NCBI RefSeq assembly: GCF_000422885.1
Contig: NZ_KE383942.1
Location: 534,060-598,059 of the forward strand
Direction: 5' to 3'
Source of the DNA: Ottowia thiooxydans DSM 14619
GTDB lineage: Bacteria > Pseudomonadota > Gammaproteobacteria > Burkholderiales > Burkholderiaceae_C
Length of the DNA stretch: 64,000 nt
Part shown: positions 55,050 to 63,584 of the stretch, piece after piece
How the letters are laid out: each line of letters opens with the position of its first letter
Position numbering within the stretch: position 1 is the stretch's first letter
The notes under the pieces: model-generated
What the model was told of the DNA's origin: nothing
The model's database searches: none
Seen by the model: the letters and a program-made list of their open reading frames with translations, nothing else
Made by a program: the position numbers and the translations under genes

Positions 55050-55643
55050 ATGACCAAAAAGCAATCAGCGCGAAGCACCGAAAACGCACCCCATGTGGTG
55101 CGCATCATAGGTGGCCAATGGCGCCGCACCCGTTTACCTGTAGCCGACAAGCCTGGATTGCGCCCCACACCAGATCGAGTGCGTGAAACTCTGTTCAATT
55201 GGTTGGGCCAGGATCTGGCGGGCTGGCATGTGGTGGATGCCTTCTCCGGAACCGGTGCGCTTGGCCTTGAGGCGGCCTCGCGAGGCGCGGCAGATGTGCT
55301 GATGATTGAGCAAGATGCTTCGTTGGCGGCCAGTCTGCGCGAACTGAAAGTAAAGCTGCAGGCCGAAAAGGTGCGAGTCGAACGTGGTGATGCCATTGTG
55401 GTGATGCGGGCGCTACCGGCTGGCTGCAAGGACTTGGTGCTGCTAGACCCTCCCTTCAGCGCGAACCTTTTTAGCACCGCCCTTGCCGCTGCAGCGCCCA
55501 TCGTTCGGGCGGGAGGATGGATATATCTGGAGGCGCCGGAGCAAGCGGATGCGGCTGAACTGCAAGCGTTGGGCCTCGCTCTGCATCGCCACTTGAAAGC
55601 AGGTGCCGTGCACGCTCATCTGCTGCAGCGGGCACCGGCATAA
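55050..55643 (+). CDS. rsmD: 16S rRNA (guanine-966-N2)-methyltransferase
   Basis: A 197-residue SAM-dependent methyltransferase with the SAM motif VVDAFSGTGALGLEAASRGA (motif I) and the catalytic LLDPPF (motif IV). A preceding segment RIIGGQWRRTRLPV and PTPDRVRETLFNWLG is typical of RsmD. The start at 55050 follows the family; the frame is open further upstream. It methylates G966 in the small ribosomal subunit. It precedes coaD by 64 bases. Confidence 0.93.
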   Translation: MTKKQSARSTENAPHVVRIIGGQWRRTRLPVADKPGLRPTPDRVRETLFNWLGQDLAGWHVVDAFSGTGALGLEAASRGAADVLMIEQDASLAASLRELKVKLQAEKVRVERGDAIVVMRALPAGCKDLVLLDPPFSANLFSTALAAAAPIVRAGGWIYLEAPEQADAAELQALGLALHRHLKAGAVHAHLLQRAPA

Positions 55644-55707
55644 TCATTCGGCTAATCCTCCCCCGGAGTTTTGAGCGCAGTTCCTAGTATCAAACAGGAG
55701 ATATTTA

Positions 55708-56214
55708 ATGAGTCGTGGCGTGATTGCCGTTTACCCAGGCACCTTCGATCCCATTACCCTTGGGCACGAAGACATCGTGCGCCGCGCAGCGGGGCTGTTT
55801 GATCACGTCATCATCGCGGTGGCGATGGCGCATCACAAGAAAACCATGTTTTCCCTGGATGAGCGCTTGGCGCTGGCAGGGGATGTTGCTAACCGGGTGG
55901 GTAACGTGAGCGTTGAACCCTTTGAAGGCCTGGTGAAGGATTTCGTGATTGCGCGAGGCGGTAAGGTCATGGTTCGCGGGGTGCGCGGTGTCACTGACTT
56001 TGATTACGAGTACCAGCTCGCCGGCATGAACCGTAACTTGGCGCCTGACGTCGAAACCATTTTCCTCACGCCTGCAGCCGCACTGCAGTCGGTGAGCAGC
56101 ACCTTGATCCGTGAGATCTCTCAGCTCGGCGGCGACGTGGCGCCATATGTGTCGCCTCTGGTACTCCAGAGGCTTCAAGAGAAGCTGCGCGCCCGGCAAT
56201 CAGGCGGTGGTTAG
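55708..56214 (+). CDS. coaD: Phosphopantetheine adenylyltransferase
   Basis: A 168-residue nucleotidyltransferase with the TxGH motif in YPGTFDPITLGHEDI and a C-terminal SSTLIREISQLGGDV, both CoaD signatures. It makes dephospho-CoA from 4-phosphopantetheine. AGGAG lies 7 bases before the ATG at 55708. The rsmD-coaD pair is a common bacterial arrangement. Confidence 0.95.
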   Translation: MSRGVIAVYPGTFDPITLGHEDIVRRAAGLFDHVIIAVAMAHHKKTMFSLDERLALAGDVANRVGNVSVEPFEGLVKDFVIARGGKVMVRGVRGVTDFDYEYQLAGMNRNLAPDVETIFLTPAAALQSVSSTLIREISQLGGDVAPYVSPLVLQRLQEKLRARQSGGG

Positions 56215-56271
56215 GATCAGCGAATAGGCAGGGTCCCGGGCGAGCAAGCCCTGGAACCATTTGCCCTTGCT

Positions 56272-57045
56272 TTATTGCTCGACGAACGCCCGCTCCACCA
56301 CGAAATCCCCTGGAGTCGTGGTGTTGCCTTCGTTGAAACCCAATTCTTCGAGCACAGTCTTGATGGATTTGAGCATCTCAGGGCTGCCGCACAGCATCAC
56401 GCGATCGGTTTGAGGGTTGAGCTGCGGTACGCCAAGGTCGCGTGCCATCTGGCCGCTTTCAACCAGGTCTGGAATGCGGCCTTGGGTGGTAAAGGGCTCA
56501 CGCGTCACCGTGGGGTAGTACTTCAACTGCTGTTTCACCATTTCGCCAAGCAGCTCATGCTCGGGCAGTTCTTGGGTGATGTATTCCCGGTAAGCCAGCT
56601 CGCTCACCAGGCGGCAGCCGTGAACCAGAATGACCTCGTCAAATTTTTCGTAGGTCTCAGGGTCTCGGATAAGGCTCATGAACGGCGCCAGCCCCGTGCC
56701 GGTGCCAAACATATACAGGCGCTTGCCCGGCAGGAGATAGTCGATCAGCAAAGTGCCGGTAGGCTTATGACCCACGATCACCTTGTCTCCCGGCTGGATG
56801 TGCTGCAGGCGGCTGGTTAAAGGGCCGTCTTGCACCTTGATGCTCAGAAACTCCAGCGTTTCCTCATAGTTGGCACTGACGATGGAGTAGGCACGCAAAA
56901 GCGGCTTACCGTTCACCCGCAGCCCGATCATCGTGAAGTGGCCATTGGAGAAGCGCAAACTGCTGCTGCGCGTGGTGGTGAAGCTGAAAAGGCGATCCGT
57001 CCAGTGGCGAACGGTGAGAACTGTTTCTTCGTCGAAGGCGGCCAT
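56272..57045 (-). CDS. fpr: Ferredoxin-NADP reductase
   Basis: A 257-residue FAD protein with the FAD motif RAYSIVSANYEE, the NADP motif GTGTGLAPFMSLI and the bacterial C-terminus ERAFVEQ, matching short bacterial Fpr enzymes. It passes electrons between NADPH and ferredoxin or flavodoxin. The start is the ATG at 57045. Upstream is an AT-rich region with two palindromes (57152-57198). Confidence 0.92.
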   Translation of the reverse strand: MAAFDEETVLTVRHWTDRLFSFTTTRSSSLRFSNGHFTMIGLRVNGKPLLRAYSIVSANYEETLEFLSIKVQDGPLTSRLQHIQPGDKVIVGHKPTGTLLIDYLLPGKRLYMFGTGTGLAPFMSLIRDPETYEKFDEVILVHGCRLVSELAYREYITQELPEHELLGEMVKQQLKYYPTVTREPFTTQGRIPDLVESGQMARDLGVPQLNPQTDRVMLCGSPEMLKSIKTVLEELGFNEGNTTTPGDFVVERAFVEQ

Positions 57046-57151
57046 GATTGAGAGTGGAGGCTTGAAATATCAGTACCGCAGCACGGCACACGGGTTAACC
57101 CGAGATTCTCGCATCGCTTCAGGCGAAATCCCAGCCTTTAACCAAAAAACC

Positions 57152-57198
57152 ATATGAAAAATAAATTATTCATATATTTTTTGATATATGCATATATC
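57152..57198. promoter_or_regulatory. AT-rich palindromic patch upstream of fpr
   Basis: ATATGAA...TTCATAT (57152-57158 with 57169-57175) and the perfect 16-base palindrome GATATATGCATATATC (57183-57198) stand in an AT-rich island of about 60 bases within GC-rich DNA. It is about 110-150 bases upstream of fpr on the minus strand, a place for a regulator-binding site. Function not established. Confidence 0.5.
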
Positions 57199-57269
57199 GC
57201 GGCGATTTGAAGGTGGGCTTCTCAAAGGCTTCACCCCGCAGCCGGGTGCCCCAACCCTCACCGTACGCG

Positions 57270-57684
57270 GGAGAGACTGATGCAGGCGCGCCTGCCGACT
57301 TGAGCCCCAGAACCCGAGGCTGGTTTTACTCCTTCCCCCGCTTGGGGGAAGCTTGGGAAGGGGGCAAGCGGTGCTTGATTAAGCGCTTCGGTTGCTAATT
57401 ACCTTCTGCTTTTCTCTTGAGGTCGGAGGCCGGGAATTGCGCCCGGCGGCGCACCTACTATTTTTTGCGCCAAAAAATAGTAGGCACAAAAAAGGCGACC
57501 CCAAGTCCGTGTCCCTACGCTGCGCTCCGGGCACCCTCCGGTGCTCAGGCAAGGGGCGGTGCGGCAGAACTCTCTTCTTTCGCTTCGCTCACTACGTTCA
57601 AACAGCTGCCGCAAGCTAGTTCACGAAGCAAGAGCATCTTTCAGTGCTCTTGCCCGCCCCTTGCCCTGCGCTCCTCGGCACGGC
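57270..57684. repeat. Long intergenic repeat (family C), copy 1
   Basis: About 415 bases that match 63150-63584, sharing for example GACTGATGCAGGCGCG, GACTTGAGCCCCAG, CTACGTTCAAACAGCTGCC and CAAGAGCATCTT. A hairpin with 13-base perfect arms (CCTACTATTTTTT, 57454-57466, and its complement 57472-57484) occupies the variable middle. Frames across it are not considered genes. Confidence 0.85.
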
Positions 57685-57884
57685 CAAAGGGGTGGATACC
57701 CACTCGGGCCATTGCTGCGCTCGGCCTCCGGCGTACTCGTCTTTCCCCGTTGGGGAAAGAACAATTTAAGGCTCTGACCGAGCAGGCCTCTGGCAACACG
57801 TTCACGATCCGCGCAGGCTCATATATTCGCATCAGAATGAAGAATCAGCGCGTTATCAGGGTTCTTGGGTAGGTGCAAGATCAG
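57685..57884. other. Remainder of the fpr-recJ intergenic region
   Basis: About 200 bases between repeat C and repeat B with a C-rich start, a weak CTTTCCCC/GGGGAAAG hairpin at about 57740-57757 and no supported gene. Confidence 0.4.
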
Positions 57885-57985
57885 AAGGCCGCGGAGCAGG
57901 CCATGCGTGGCTGCCGCGGAGCTGGCTCTGCCAGGCCGCTGGCGGCGTCCCCCTTGGGGGAAGGCGCGTAAGCGACACAGGGGGG
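57885..57985. repeat. Gene-end repeat (family B), copy 2
   Basis: Matches 41656-41760 with shared segments AAGGCCGCGGAGCAGGCC, CCGCGGAGCTGGCT and GCGGCGTCCCCCTT. As in copy 1 it lies directly 3' of a minus-strand stop codon, here that of recJ, 4 bases away. Confidence 0.8.
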
Positions 57986-57988
57986 ATT

Positions 57989-59701
57989 TCAGCCACCTGC
58001 TGCTTCCACCATAAACCGCACCCGCCGTACGCCTTGCCATTCATCCGTTTCCAGCCTGAATGCAAGCATGACACGCGAAGGCAGGGGGTCGACATGACCA
58101 AACCAGATACCGTCGACCGGTTGGCCTTGGTGGCGCAACTTCAATGCGAGGTGCTTTTCGCCGACCAGGCGCTGGCTAAGCACTTCTACTTCTTCACTGA
58201 AGACCGGGGGCGCGAAGCCCTGGCCCCAAACCTCTCGGTGCAGGGTGTCGATCAAGTCGGGGCGCCTGTATTCCGGAGCGAGCGGGCCGTCGGTGGCTAG
58301 GCGGCGGGTGAGGGTAGCGGCGTCCAGCCACTCGGCGGCTACTTTCTGCAGGGCCTGCTCGAAGACATCGAAATGTTCTTCCGCAATCGTGCAACCGGCA
58401 GCCATGGCGTGGCCACCAAATTTCACCAGCACATCAGGGTGACGCTTGGCAATCAGATCCAACGCGTCACGCAAGTGAAAGCCGGGAATGGAACGGCCAG
58501 AGCCTTTCAATTCGTGCTCATGGCCTGGTGCGCCGCTCGCCGCAAAGACGAAGGTGGGGCGGTGATGCTTGTCCTTCAGGCGTGACGCCACAATGCCGAC
58601 AACGCCTTCATGGAAATCAGGGTCGAATACGCACAGTGCCGTGGGCGGGGATTGCTCGTCCACGTCGAACAATGTCTCAGCTACCTGCATGGCGTGCTCG
58701 CGCATGCCACTTTCTATTTCGCGCCGCTCGCGATTGATGCCGTCGAGTGTGGCGGCCAACTCGGCGGCGCGGGCGGCATCGTCAGTCATGAGCAACTCGA
58801 TGCCCAGTGTCATGTCCGCCAATCGTCCGGCCGCATTGATGCGTGGCCCCAAGGCAAAGCCGAAATCGAAGGTGGTAGCTTTGGACGCATTGCGACCTGC
58901 CACAGAAAACAAGGCGTTCAAACCTGCGGGCAGTTGCCCGGCACGTATGCGCTTGAGTCCTTGTGCGACCAGACGGCGGTTGTTGGCATCCAGTTTCACG
59001 ACGTCGGCCACGGTGCCCAAGGCTACGATGGGCAGCAAGGCGTCGAGCTTTGGCTGGTTGCTTGCATCAAAGACACCACGTGCTCTGAGCTCTGCTCTCA
59101 GTGCGAGCAACACGTAGAACATCACACCCACGCCGGCAATGGATTTGCTCTCGAAGGTGCAGGCAGGTTGATTGGGGTTGACGATCACATTCGCGTCCGG
59201 CAGCTCGGCGCCGGGTAGATGGTGGTCGGTCACCAATACCTTCAGCCCTGCGGCCCGCGCGGCTGCCACACCTTCCATGCTGGCGATGCCGTTGTCCACT
59301 GTAATGAGTATGTCGGCGTTGCGCGCTGCCACGCGCTCGGCGATGGGGGCAGTGAGGCCGTAGCCGTCGACCACCCTGTCAGGCACGAGGTAGTCCACCT
59401 GGGCTGCTCCTAGCAGCCGGAGGCCACGCAGACCCACCGCGCAGGCAGTCGCACCATCGCAGTCGTAATCAGCCACGATGCAAAGCTTTTGCTGCGCGGC
59501 AATGGCATCTGCCAGAAGCACTGCGGCTTCGCGTGTGCCGAGCAGATCAGATGGCGGCAGCAGACGTGCCAGACTGGAGTCGAGTTCGTCTGTATTGGAA
59601 ACGCCGCGAGCGGCGAACAGGCGTGCCAGCAGAGGATGCACACCTGCCTGCTCCAGCGTCCAGGCGGCGCGGGGAGGGATGTCGCGTATTTCTATCTTCA
59701 T
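57989..59701 (-). CDS. recJ: Single-stranded-DNA-specific exonuclease
   Basis: A 570-residue nuclease with the DHH-family motifs: ADYDCDG (77-83), ITVDNGI (133-139), VTDHHLPG (157-164) and INAAGRLADM further on, followed by the DHHA1 and OB domains. It degrades single-stranded DNA 5' to 3' in recombination and repair. The start at 59701 gives the normal family N-terminus and is preferred over the frame open to 59827. Confidence 0.94.
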   Translation of the reverse strand: MKIEIRDIPPRAAWTLEQAGVHPLLARLFAARGVSNTDELDSSLARLLPPSDLLGTREAAVLLADAIAAQQKLCIVADYDCDGATACAVGLRGLRLLGAAQVDYLVPDRVVDGYGLTAPIAERVAARNADILITVDNGIASMEGVAAARAAGLKVLVTDHHLPGAELPDANVIVNPNQPACTFESKSIAGVGVMFYVLLALRAELRARGVFDASNQPKLDALLPIVALGTVADVVKLDANNRRLVAQGLKRIRAGQLPAGLNALFSVAGRNASKATTFDFGFALGPRINAAGRLADMTLGIELLMTDDAARAAELAATLDGINRERREIESGMREHAMQVAETLFDVDEQSPPTALCVFDPDFHEGVVGIVASRLKDKHHRPTFVFAASGAPGHEHELKGSGRSIPGFHLRDALDLIAKRHPDVLVKFGGHAMAAGCTIAEEHFDVFEQALQKVAAEWLDAATLTRRLATDGPLAPEYRRPDLIDTLHREVWGQGFAPPVFSEEVEVLSQRLVGEKHLALKLRHQGQPVDGIWFGHVDPLPSRVMLAFRLETDEWQGVRRVRFMVEAAGG

Positions 59702-59871
59702 AATTGGATCAGTAATTCGTTCTGCCTCGAAACGGCAAGTCGGTAGCGCGAGCAGCAAAAGCGGCGTTGGTTGGCAGGCAAGATAAAGCAGTTGATCGCG
59801 GAAGGGCCTCTGGCATTTTCTGCACACCCCGCACTGTCACCAGAAAGGCCGGAGCCAGGAAACGCCCGCAT

Positions 59872-60879
59872 TCATGGCCCATTGGTGTTCCCTGGAGAGA
59901 GCAGGCGAGCCACTGCCGCTTCCAGATTCACTGGCCGACGATTGAAAAAGCCCGCTATACGGGAAGCCACACCCGGCCGCAAGGGTGTGAAGCTAATGGA
60001 CTGGTTTGGACCACACAGGCTCAAGCGTACATCGTGCCCGGCTTGCAGTGCGGTCAGCAGGCGTTTACCGGAATCGGCATCCAACGCCCGCCAGGCTTCA
60101 TGGTGAGCCGCTACTGCCTCGCTGAGAAGAGAGCCGGCCTGGGCCTGTTCTGCCAGGATGAGGCGGTTTTCAACCGCCACATCCGTTCTGGGGGCATGTG
60201 GTTCCGTCAACACCCCTGCACCTGCAATCCACAGCGCATTGATGGACAATTGGCCCGCACTTTCGCGTGCATCGTTGGTCGGGTGGATATAAAAAAGCAT
60301 CTGCAATTCGCTCTGCAGCCGCCGCAACAGGGCCGCGTGGGCGGGCACCGGTGTATTGATGAGCAAGTCTGGCGTGAGGCGGCGGCCAGTAGCGCGGGCC
60401 ATGGACCAGGTGCTGAGTGCGCGAAACACCTCGCCTTGCGCCAACCAGGCGTTGGGCATCACATACCGTACATCAATGCCGTCCTCTCGTAGCAGAGGCT
60501 CGGCTGAGGCCAACAGGGCGCGTGATTGCGCCTCGGTGAGGCCGAGGTGCGCAGTATCCGCCAGCAACACATGGTCCATGCCAAGTTGCCAATGGCAGGG
60601 AATGAGCCAGGCGCAGGGGGTGCCAATGGTGCCTGTTTCAAGCGCCGCCCAAGGAATCCGGCCAGGTTCAGAGGGCAGGCCCAGCGCCCGCGCCGTCGCC
60701 AGTTCCGCGGGATCGCTGGGATTGTCGTCGTCGCAAGCTATGGTGCTGTCTGGCCGCAGGTGGCGGAGCAAAGCTTCCAGGTGGGGAAGGCGTGGCAATG
60801 GAGGGCGCGGCTGATCGGGCGGCAGCGGGAACAGGGCGCCAGGAATGAGCAAGTGACGCAGCGGCTCTTGGGAAGACAT
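59872..60879 (-). CDS. Phosphoglycerate-mutase-like protein of uncertain function
   Basis: A 335-residue cytosolic protein starting with LRHLLIPGALFPLPPD. It is leucine- and proline-rich at the start and has WLIPCHWQLGMDHVLLAD near 105-125 and PTNDARESAGQLSINALWI near 215-235. Betaproteobacterial homologues next to recJ are often annotated as phosphoglycerate mutase or as uncharacterised (COG4255). I could not find clear catalytic residues, so the function stays open. It lies 170 bases upstream of recJ on the same strand. Confidence 0.65.
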   Translation of the reverse strand: MSSQEPLRHLLIPGALFPLPPDQPRPPLPRLPHLEALLRHLRPDSTIACDDDNPSDPAELATARALGLPSEPGRIPWAALETGTIGTPCAWLIPCHWQLGMDHVLLADTAHLGLTEAQSRALLASAEPLLREDGIDVRYVMPNAWLAQGEVFRALSTWSMARATGRRLTPDLLINTPVPAHAALLRRLQSELQMLFYIHPTNDARESAGQLSINALWIAGAGVLTEPHAPRTDVAVENRLILAEQAQAGSLLSEAVAAHHEAWRALDADSGKRLLTALQAGHDVRLSLCGPNQSISFTPLRPGVASRIAGFFNRRPVNLEAAVARLLSPGNTNGP

Positions 60880-60931
60880 ATAGGCGTATTGTCCGGGATG
60901 CCACAATGACGCCTTTCAAACACCGGCCTTA

Positions 60932-61091
60932 GAGCCTGTTCAAAGTCTCTGCGCGAGGGCTATTGTGTTCGAAAGACTGTGGATGCAAGGCGAAAAACGC
61001 AGGGATACCTCGTGGTATCGCGAGTATTTTTAACGCCGCAGACGCTGTTTTTCGAGCGCAATAGGACCGCGAGGAGACTTTGAACAGGCTC
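60932..61091. repeat. 160-bp palindromic MITE-like element, copy 2
   Basis: The same element as 25311-25470, with terminal inverted repeats GAGCCTGTTCAAAGTCTC and GAGACTTTGAACAGGCTC (perfect here) and internal arms that differ from copy 1. It ends 32 bases upstream of lolC and lies in its promoter or leader region. Confidence 0.88.
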
Positions 61092-61123
61092 TTAGGGACG
61101 GACGCTTAATCAAAGATTGCCTC

Positions 61124-62386
61124 ATGCTTCTACGCGCGCCCTATGAATTACTGCTTGGCTGGCGATACACGCGCGCCGGCCGAGCCTCCCGGCGCAATGG
61201 TTTCATTTCCTTCATCTCAGCAGCCTCTATGTTGGGAATTGCCTTGGGTGTGGCGGCTCTGATCATCGTTCTGTCTGTAATGAACGGGTTTCAGAAGGAA
61301 GTCACCGGGCGCATGCTGAGCGTGATCTCGCATATTGAATTGTTTTCTCCTGATGGCGCCGCGCTCCCGGATCCACAGCGCACGCTTTCTGAGGTGCGCG
61401 CCAACCCCGAGGTGATCGGCGCTGCTCCCTTTGTGGGCGCGCAGAGTTTGCTGGCAAGGGGCGAAACCATGAAAGGCGCTCTTATTCGAGGGGTGAGCCC
61501 TGAGATGGAGCCGCAGGTCACTGACATCGCAGCCCAATTGAAAGACACAGCTTTGAGAAAGCTCGTTCCGGGAGAGTTTGGCATTTTGCTGGGCAGTGAT
61601 CTCGCGCGGGGTCTGGGCGTGAGCGAAGGCGATCAGGTCACGCTGATCGCGCCCAGTGGTCAGGTCACGCCTGCGGGCGTGGTGCCACGCCTGAAGCAGA
61701 TGACCGTGGTGGGCACCTTCAATTCCGGCCACTACGAATACGATTCAGCGCTGGCCATGCTTCATATTGAAGATGCCGAGCGTATTTTCCGGCTGGAGGG
61801 GCCTACGGGCATCCGCCTCAAATTGCGCGATCTGAATCTTGCCCGGCAAGTGACTGAGCAGTTGGCCGGCACCGTGAGTGGAAACCTGCTGCTCCTGGAT
61901 TGGACGCGCCAGAACCGTACATGGTTCTCTGCGGTGCAGCTCGAAAAACGCATGATGTTCATCATTCTTACCTTGATTGTGGCGGTGGCTGCGTTCAATC
62001 TGGTCAGCACCCTGGTCATGACTGTGCAGGACAAGCGTGCCGATATCGCCATTCTGCGAACCCTGGGCGCAAGCCCCAGAAGCATCATGGGGATATTCGT
62101 TGTGCAGGGCGCTATGGTTGGCGTGATCGGTACGCTGGGCGGCCTGGCACTGGGGCTGCTGATTGCCTTCAACATCGATGTGATCGTTCCAGCCCTGGAA
62201 AGCATCTTCCGCGCAAGCTTTCTCCCCAAGGACATCTACCTAATCAGCAGTATGCCTAGCGACCCTCAACGTGGCGATATCGTGCCCATTGCAGTGATTT
62301 CTCTGGTCTTGTCTTTCGTGGCCACTCTCTACCCCAGCTGGCGCGCCAGCCGTGTCAATCCTGCTGAGGCGCTGCGCTATGAGTGA
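61124..62386 (+). CDS. lolC: Lipoprotein-releasing ABC permease
   Basis: A 420-residue inner-membrane protein with four helices (about 27-50, 275-300, 318-345 and 382-405) and a large periplasmic domain, the LolC/LolE/LolF layout. It starts with [29 protein letters not shown] split at the first helix. With LolD it extracts lipoproteins for LolA. A single permease gene next to lolD suggests the homodimeric LolF type. The stop overlaps the lolD start by 8 bases. Confidence 0.92.
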   Translation: MLLRAPYELLLGWRYTRAGRASRRNGFISFISAASMLGIALGVAALIIVLSVMNGFQKEVTGRMLSVISHIELFSPDGAALPDPQRTLSEVRANPEVIGAAPFVGAQSLLARGETMKGALIRGVSPEMEPQVTDIAAQLKDTALRKLVPGEFGILLGSDLARGLGVSEGDQVTLIAPSGQVTPAGVVPRLKQMTVVGTFNSGHYEYDSALAMLHIEDAERIFRLEGPTGIRLKLRDLNLARQVTEQLAGTVSGNLLLLDWTRQNRTWFSAVQLEKRMMFIILTLIVAVAAFNLVSTLVMTVQDKRADIAILRTLGASPRSIMGIFVVQGAMVGVIGTLGGLALGLLIAFNIDVIVPALESIFRASFLPKDIYLISSMPSDPQRGDIVPIAVISLVLSFVATLYPSWRASRVNPAEALRYE

Positions 62387-63086
62387 TGTCACCGTTCGAA
62401 CCAAGCCTGCGCATGACGCTATCGTTTTGGAAGCCAAAGGCATTTCCAAGCGCTTTCAGGAGGGCCCACTAGACCTCACGGTTCTACAAGGCGTTGATCT
62501 GACGGTGAAGGCCGGCGAAACGCTGGCCATCGTGGGCCAGTCTGGCTCAGGCAAGAGCACCTTGCTGCATTTGCTGGGTGGACTGGACGCCCCAACCACC
62601 GGCGGAGTGCGCTTGCTGGGAAGGGATTTCAGCGGCCTCTCACCTTCCGCCCAAGGCGCCCTGCGCAACCAGCATCTCGGTTTTATCTACCAGTTTCATC
62701 ACCTGCTTCCTGAATTCAGCGCCCTGGAAAACGTTGCCATGCCGCTGTGGATCAGGCGTATGCCGCGAGCGCAAGCTGCGCAGGTGGCCGAACACGTGCT
62801 GGCACAGGTGGGTCTCAAAGAGCGCACTCACCATCGCCCGTCTGAGCTTTCTGGGGGCGAGCGTCAGCGGGTGGCGATCGCACGCGCGTTGGTCACGCAG
62901 CCTGCTTGTGTTTTGGCGGACGAGCCCACCGGTAACCTGGATCGGAGCACTGCCGACACGGTGTTTGAGCTCATGCTCAAGCTGGCACGCGAACACGGGA
63001 CCGCTTTCGTGATGGTCACGCACGATGAATCTCTGGCCGGTAGATGCGATCGCGTACTGCGCCTGGAGCGCGGGAAGGCAGGCTAA
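62379..63086 (+). CDS. lolD: Lipoprotein-releasing ABC ATPase
   Basis: A 235-residue ATPase with Walker [11 protein letters not shown], signature [10 protein letters not shown] and Walker B VLADEP. It also has the LolD-type [17 protein letters not shown] segment. The ATG at 62379 lies inside the end of lolC and fits the family length (about 227-235). It drives lipoprotein release with the preceding permease. Confidence 0.94.
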   Translation: MSDVTVRTKPAHDAIVLEAKGISKRFQEGPLDLTVLQGVDLTVKAGETLAIVGQSGSGKSTLLHLLGGLDAPTTGGVRLLGRDFSGLSPSAQGALRNQHLGFIYQFHHLLPEFSALENVAMPLWIRRMPRAQAAQVAEHVLAQVGLKERTHHRPSELSGGERQRVAIARALVTQPACVLADEPTGNLDRSTADTVFELMLKLAREHGTAFVMVTHDESLAGRCDRVLRLERGKAG

Positions 63087-63149
63087 GCGCCAAGCCCCTC
63101 CAAGGTCTCAGGGCGAGCGCTTTGGCATCCTACTCCCTCTCCCACCCTG
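63087..63149. other. Short spacer after lolD
   Basis: About 60 bases with no gene between the lolD stop and repeat C copy 2. No obvious terminator is seen in it. Confidence 0.4.
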
Positions 63150-63584
63150 GGAAAGACTGATGCAGGCGCGCTTGCTGACTTGAGCCCCAGAGCGCGCGGA
63201 CGTGAGCTGGTTTTACTCCTTCCCCCTCTGGGAGAAGGTGGGGATGGGGGCAAGCGGCGGTCGATTGAAGCGCTGCGGTTGTAAGTCCCTTCTCCTCTTG
63301 TATTGAGGTCGGAGGCCGGGATTGCCCCCGGCAGTGCAGTCCCTTTCTTTGCTCGCACCCGGAGCGCCGGCCGAAAGCAACGAACCAAAGAAATGCGACC
63401 CCAAGTCCGTGTCCCTGCGCTGCGCTCCGGGCACCCTGCGGTGCTCGGTCAAGGGGCGGTGCGGCAGAACTCTCTTCTTTCGCTTCGCTCACTACGTTCA
63501 AACAGCTGCCGCAAGCTAGTTCACGAAGCAAGAGCATCTTGCAGTGCTCTTGCCCGCCCCATGCCCTGCGCTCCTCGGCACGGC
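63150..63584. repeat. Long intergenic repeat (family C), copy 2, interrupted
   Basis: About 435 bases matching 57270-57684. It carries a different middle hairpin, TTTCTTTG paired with CAAAGAAA. Copy 1 continues past CTCGGCACGGC, but copy 2 changes abruptly to TGTATAGACC at 63585, the start of the insertion element. Confidence 0.85.

Noticed and set aside
57417..57872. Open frames in the long intergenic repeat, such as 57417-57872
   Set aside because: Basic, serine- and cysteine-rich translations with no conservation between the two repeat copies in frame; better explained as GC-rich non-coding DNA.
25311..61091. CRISPR array or composite transposon formed by the repeated elements
   Set aside because: The repeats are single dispersed copies more than 35 kb apart with unrelated DNA between, and no cas or transposase genes accompany them.
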